DNA from: an uncultured Eubacteriales bacterium
GTDB taxonomy: Bacteria; Bacillota; Clostridia; Christensenellales; Borkfalkiaceae
NCBI GenBank assembly: GCA_900545325.1
Contig: UQZE01000133.1
Coordinates: forward strand, 1 to 5,271
Reading direction: 5' to 3'
Length of the DNA stretch: 5,271 bases
A program made the translations under genes and the position numbers. Positions 4,601 through 5,271 of the stretch are shown here, one piece after another. Under the pieces are notes generated by a model. It ran no database searches. It was not told the DNA's origin and saw only the letters and a program-made list of their open reading frames with translations. Numbering within the stretch: position 1 is the first letter of the stretch; each line of letters begins with the position of its first letter.

Positions 4601-5271
4601 AAAGATGTGTTTCGGGGGCGGTGTTCGTCGCCGTGATCGTCGGCTTTTTCTTTTTGAGAACGGTCGACGTAAGGTTATTCAATATATTGATATACGCCCT
4701 TTCCCTGCTCGGCACTTTCGAAGTGTGGCGGGCCATGAAGGGCGGTAAGGAAAACGATGTTTTTGCAGGCGGCAGCGGCGCCGCGCTTACCGCAGTCGTT
4801 TCGCTCTGCGCGCTCGCGTTTGTGCCCGTCGCCACATTTTTCGGCGCGGGGTGGGGTGCGGCCGTGCTCGGCGCGGGCGTTCTGTTCGCGCTTGCCCTGC
4901 TCGCAATCCGCGAAGGCTCGCTGCCCGCGCGGTATTTCGGCGCGGGCGTTCTGCCCGTTCTCTATCCCAACGCTTTGCTTTTGGCGATGGTGGCGGCAAA
5001 CGGACACGGGGAACATTCCCTGCTGGCGCTCCTTATGATTTTCGTAACGTCGCCGCTCGCGGATACTTTCGCGTATCTCGTCGGCTCGATGATCGGCGGG
5101 CGCAAACTCTGCCCCGGGATCAGCCCCAACAAGACGGTTTCCGGTGCAATCGGCGGCCTTGCCGGCGGTGCGGCGGGCGCCCTCGCGCTGTACTTTATTT
5201 TTAGGCCCGACCTCGGCGTCGGCTGCGAGTGGCTGATATTTCTCGCGATAGGTCTCGTTGCGGCGTTTTTC
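4594..5271 (+). CDS. cdsA: Phosphatidate cytidylyltransferase (CDP-diacylglycerol synthase), 3' end outside window
   Basis: CdsA joins CTP and phosphatidic acid into CDP-diacylglycerol, the precursor of bacterial phospholipids, in the cytoplasmic membrane. The open frame runs to the last base of the window, giving 226 residues of an expected 265-285. About eight hydrophobic segments are visible (roughly 9-22, 28-46, 63-83, 87-105, 114-134, 142-163, 184-203, 213-226). The recognisable family part is DTFAYLVGSMIGGRKLCPGI (157-176) followed by SPNKTVSGAIGG (177-188); many members have SPKKTxEG here. The main signature with its catalytic Asp residues (KD...HGG..DR.D) should lie just past the window, so activity cannot be judged. 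The ATG at 4594 overlaps the end of uppS by seven bases and has no evident ribosome binding site, which points to coupled translation. Identity also rests on the usual place of cdsA after uppS. Confidence 0.92.
   Translation, partial: MLKRCVSGAVFVAVIVGFFFLRTVDVRLFNILIYALSLLGTFEVWRAMKGGKENDVFAGGSGAALTAVVSLCALAFVPVATFFGAGWGAAVLGAGVLFALALLAIREGSLPARYFGAGVLPVLYPNALLLAMVAANGHGEHSLLALLMIFVTSPLADTFAYLVGSMIGGRKLCPGISPNKTVSGAIGGLAGGAAGALALYFIFRPDLGVGCEWLIFLAIGLVAAFF

Noticed and set aside
4757..5204. Plus-strand open frames 4757-5038 and 4851-5204
   Set aside because: Both are out-of-frame shadows of cdsA, whose frame stays open from 4594 to the window end and has CdsA motifs.

Overview
The window is a housekeeping stretch of a bacterial chromosome. 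It carries the translation, nucleotide and lipid-carrier cluster rpsB-tsf-pyrH-frr-uppS-cdsA on the + strand, preceded by one small membrane-protein gene with its own promoter. The gene order, the strong AGGAGG-type ribosome binding sites before the first four cluster genes, and the S2 wording (LPGIMFIVDP rather than LPD) suggest a Bacillota member, probably a moderately GC-rich Clostridia lineage. That placement is inference from the sequence alone. No mobile element, tRNA, rRNA, CRISPR array or phage gene was seen.

Layout: bases 1-137 are an AT-rich intergenic region with a probable leftward promoter (gene outside the window), a short perfect palindrome on that promoter's -10, and a full-consensus extended -10 promoter reading right. 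This rightward promoter predicts a transcript starting on the A of the start codon of the first gene (138-593), a two-helix membrane protein of unknown function with a PH-like cytoplasmic tail. Bases 594-782 hold a weak hairpin, a second extended -10 promoter (633-661) and a leader of about 115 nt that can fold and also holds a 35-codon upstream ORF ending on the rpsB ribosome binding site. Then come rpsB (783-1553), tsf (1580-2461), a 13-bp perfect hairpin (2492-2523), pyrH (2566-3273), frr (3336-3911), uppS (3911-4600) and the 5' part of cdsA (4594 to the window end).

The genes work together as a growth-linked unit. S2, EF-Ts and ribosome recycling factor build and run the ribosome. UMP kinase supplies UDP/UTP and CTP precursors. 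UppS makes the C55 lipid carrier for cell-wall synthesis, and CdsA uses CTP to make CDP-diacylglycerol for phospholipids. Expression probably steps down along the cluster: a structured leader sits before rpsB, a terminator-like hairpin after tsf, and uppS and cdsA have no good ribosome binding site and overlap the preceding stop codons.

No new biological system is evident. The most interesting points are regulatory: an exactly placed leaderless-type promoter, the folded rpsB leader with its upstream ORF, and the tsf-pyrH hairpin with no visible promoter after it.
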